Part shown: positions 12,084 through 13,446 of the stretch, in pieces
Layout of the letters: every line of letters starts with the position of its first letter
Position numbering within the stretch: the first letter of the stretch is position 1
Assembly: GCA_039583705.1 (NCBI GenBank)
Contig: JAVKSM010000095.1
Span: forward strand, 1-13,446
Reading direction: 5' to 3'
DNA length: 13,446 bases
DNA from: JAVKSM01 sp039583705
GTDB taxonomy: Bacteria > Actinomycetota > Actinomycetes > Mycobacteriales > Pseudonocardiaceae
Position numbers and translations under genes: made by a program
Notes under the pieces: generated by a model
The model's input: the letters and a program-made list of their open reading frames with translations, nothing else
What the model was told of the DNA's origin: nothing
Database searches by the model: none

Positions 12084-12943
12084 ATGGGCGTGCGAGTTCA
12101 CCATCGGACACCGGGAACGGGCGTGCGGGTCCACCAGGCACCGCTGACGTCGACGTGCTGGTGCCTACCAGGGACCGCCCGGTCGAGCTCGCGACGACGC
12201 TCGCCGGTCTCGCCGCCCAGCATGGCCCTGGCCTGCGGGTCGTGGTCAGCGACCAGTCCGCCGGGCCGGCGTCCTTCGAGACCCCGGCAGCGCGGGCACT
12301 GGCCCGGGCGCTGCGACGCCGGGGGGTGGCGATGGAGTTCGTGCGTCATCTGCCCCGACGCGGGCTCGCCGAGCACCGTGCCTCGCTGCTGGCCCGGTCG
12401 CGGGCACCCTACGTGCTGTTCTGCGACGACGACGTGTGGCTGGAGCCGGGCGCGCTCGCCCGGCTGTACTCGGCGATCGACACGCTGCGCTGCGGGTTCG
12501 TCGGCGCCGCGGTGCAAGGACTGTCCTATCTGGACGACCACCGCCCCGACGAGCTGGCGCCCTTCGAGCTGTGGGCAGGGGCGCCGGAGCCGGAGACGGT
12601 CACGCCGGACACGCCCGCGTGGCGGCGCTGGACGCTGCACAACGCCGCCAACCCGACCCACCTGGCCGACTCCCTCGGGCTGGCCGACGGCCAGTGGCGT
12701 GCCTACAAGGTGGCATGGGTCGGCGGCTGCGTGCTCTACGACCGCGCGGCGTTGCTGGCTTGCGGGGGTTTCGACTTCTGGCGGGAGCTGCCGGCCGAGC
12801 ACGCGGGGGAGGACGTCGTCGCCCAACTGCGGGTGATGGCCCGGTTCGGCGGCGCCGGCATCCTGCCCAGCGGTGCCTACCACCTGGAGTCCCCGACCAC
12901 CGTGCCGAACCGTGCCGTCGAGGCCCGCGACGTGGTGGGCTGA
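12080..12943 (+). CDS. GT2-family glycosyltransferase (GT-A fold)
   Basis: This 287-residue inverting glycosyltransferase has VDVLVPTRDRP (24-34) opening the nucleotide-binding fold. The metal-binding DXD region is FCDDDVWLEPG (114-124), with D116-D118. VAWVGGCVLYDRAALLACGG (211-230) and the GED motif with E244 and D245 (AEHAGEDVV) place the acceptor-side catalytic acid region. No membrane segment is seen, so it works at the cytoplasmic face. GTG 12080 overlaps the hldE stop (GTGA) and has no separate ribosome binding site, so translation is probably coupled. The first about 22 residues are a low-complexity leader made by a 33-nt duplication. Being last in the hldE operon, it probably adds a sugar to the same glycan. 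Donor and acceptor are unknown. Confidence 0.87.
   Translation: MNGRASSPSDTGNGRAGPPGTADVDVLVPTRDRPVELATTLAGLAAQHGPGLRVVVSDQSAGPASFETPAARALARALRRRGVAMEFVRHLPRRGLAEHRASLLARSRAPYVLFCDDDVWLEPGALARLYSAIDTLRCGFVGAAVQGLSYLDDHRPDELAPFELWAGAPEPETVTPDTPAWRRWTLHNAANPTHLADSLGLADGQWRAYKVAWVGGCVLYDRAALLACGGFDFWRELPAEHAGEDVVAQLRVMARFGGAGILPSGAYHLESPTTVPNRAVEARDVVG
12082..12136 (+). repeat. 33-nt-period direct duplication at the hldE/GT2 junction
   Basis: The 22 bases at 12082-12103 recur at 12115-12136 with three mismatches, 33 bases (11 codons) apart. Both copies read NGRA(S/G) followed by Ser/Pro residues in the GT2 frame, producing the leader of that protein. Copy 1 begins inside the hldE stop codon. 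Confidence 0.75.
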
Positions 12944-12953
12944 GGGCGTCCGA

Positions 12954-12985
12954 CCCGGGCGCCAGCACCGGCTACCGGCGCCGGG
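12954..12985. terminator. GC-rich hairpin between convergent GT2 and malQ genes
   Basis: GGCGCC (12958-12963) pairs with GGCGCC (12977-12982), and CCC (12954-12956) with GGG (12983-12985). This gives a nine-pair stem with one bulged G and a 13-base loop. It lies just after the GT2 stop and spans the malQ stop codon, where a bidirectional terminator would be expected. There is no T tract, which is common for actinobacterial terminators but lowers confidence. Confidence 0.35.
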
Positions 12986-13446
12986 CGGGCGGGGGTGCTG
13001 ACTGGAGCAGGGCTGCGGCCCGGGCCACACCCGGGTGTGCGGGGATCTCCTCCAGCGGCACCGGCAGCGGGATTCGCCAGTTCGGGTACTCGTCGACCGT
13101 TCCGGGCAGGTTCGGCTGGCGCAGCTCACCCAGCGCGTCGGTGAACGCGGCCAGCCGCACCCGGCAGGGGGTGCGCGCGAGCAGCCCGTGCATCGCCGCG
13201 ACCACCTCGGCCTCCGGAGCGGACGGTCCGGTGAGCAGTCCTTCGGCGACCAACAGGTCGACGAGCTCGGCGCGCTCGGCGACCGCGCGCGCCCACTCGG
13301 CGGTCGGGTCGTCGAGCAGTCCGAGCTCGGCCCGGGCTCGCACGTGCTCGCCGCGCAGGAACCCCGCCGCCGTGGGCAGGTCGTGGGTGGAGATGCTGGC
13401 CAGCGTGCCGGGTTGCCACTGCCGGGGCGCAAGGAGGCTGCCGGAC
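12972..13446 (-). CDS. malQ: 4-alpha-glucanotransferase (amylomaltase, GH77), C-terminal part, cut by window edge
   Basis: The visible 157 residues are the C-terminus of MalQ, which transfers maltodextrin segments between glucans in glycogen and maltose metabolism. The GH77 motif STHDLPT is at fragment residues 19-25 (ASISTHDLPTAAGFLRGEHV), followed by a helical region. NLPGTVDEYPNWRIPLPVPL (112-131) is the conserved family C-terminus. The stop is TAG at 12974-12972, and the N-terminal catalytic part lies beyond the right edge. The gene faces the GT2 gene with a 28-base gap and is probably unrelated to the heptose cluster, marking its right boundary. Confidence 0.9.
   Translation of the reverse strand, partial: SGSLLAPRQWQPGTLASISTHDLPTAAGFLRGEHVRARAELGLLDDPTAEWARAVAERAELVDLLVAEGLLTGPSAPEAEVVAAMHGLLARTPCRVRLAAFTDALGELRQPNLPGTVDEYPNWRIPLPVPLEEIPAHPGVARAAALLQSAPPPARRR

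Overview
The window is very GC-rich on both strands (by eye well above 70%). Genes are packed tightly, GTG starts are common, third codon positions are almost all G or C, and most junctions are 4-nt ATGA/GTGA overlaps. This points to a high-GC actinobacterium. Genus cannot be decided here. No tRNA, rRNA, CRISPR array, transposase or phage gene is visible.

Layout, left to right. (1) Positions 1-420, minus strand: N-terminal part of a GT9 (heptosyltransferase-family) glycosyltransferase, cut by the left edge. (2) Positions 502-2451: a one-polypeptide partner-switching regulator with PAS, SpoIIE/PP2C phosphatase, RsbW-like ATPase and STAS domains, the architecture known from Mycobacterium tuberculosis Rv1364c. 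(3) Positions 2453-3532: a second GT9 enzyme. (4) Positions 3587-8653: a five-gene coupled operon of two GT4 glycosyltransferases, a GmhA-type phosphoheptose isomerase, an HldE-type heptose kinase/nucleotidyltransferase and a short-chain dehydrogenase. (5) Positions 8778-9182, minus strand: a ChaB protein with a Rho-N-like tail, breaking the run. (6) Positions 9280-12943: a third GT9 enzyme, a second and more canonical HldE, and a GT2 glycosyltransferase. (7) Positions 12972-13446, minus strand: the C-terminal part of a 4-alpha-glucanotransferase (MalQ), cut by the right edge.

Taken together, GmhA plus HldE would convert sedoheptulose 7-phosphate towards ADP-heptose. The three GT9, two GT4 and one GT2 enzymes would then assemble a heptose-containing glycan. 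GmhB (phosphatase) and HldD (epimerase) are not in the window. Actinobacteria have no lipopolysaccharide, so the acceptor and product are unknown; this is the most interesting biology here.

A second recurring feature is small in-frame tandem duplications at gene junctions: 24 nt at 2437-2484, 15-nt units at 10470-10544, 33 nt at 12082-12136, and a 6-nt repeat just inside the dehydrogenase gene. The duplication at 2437 copies a stop/start site. The repeat at 10470 lies where two reading frames overlap and makes the start of the second hldE uncertain.
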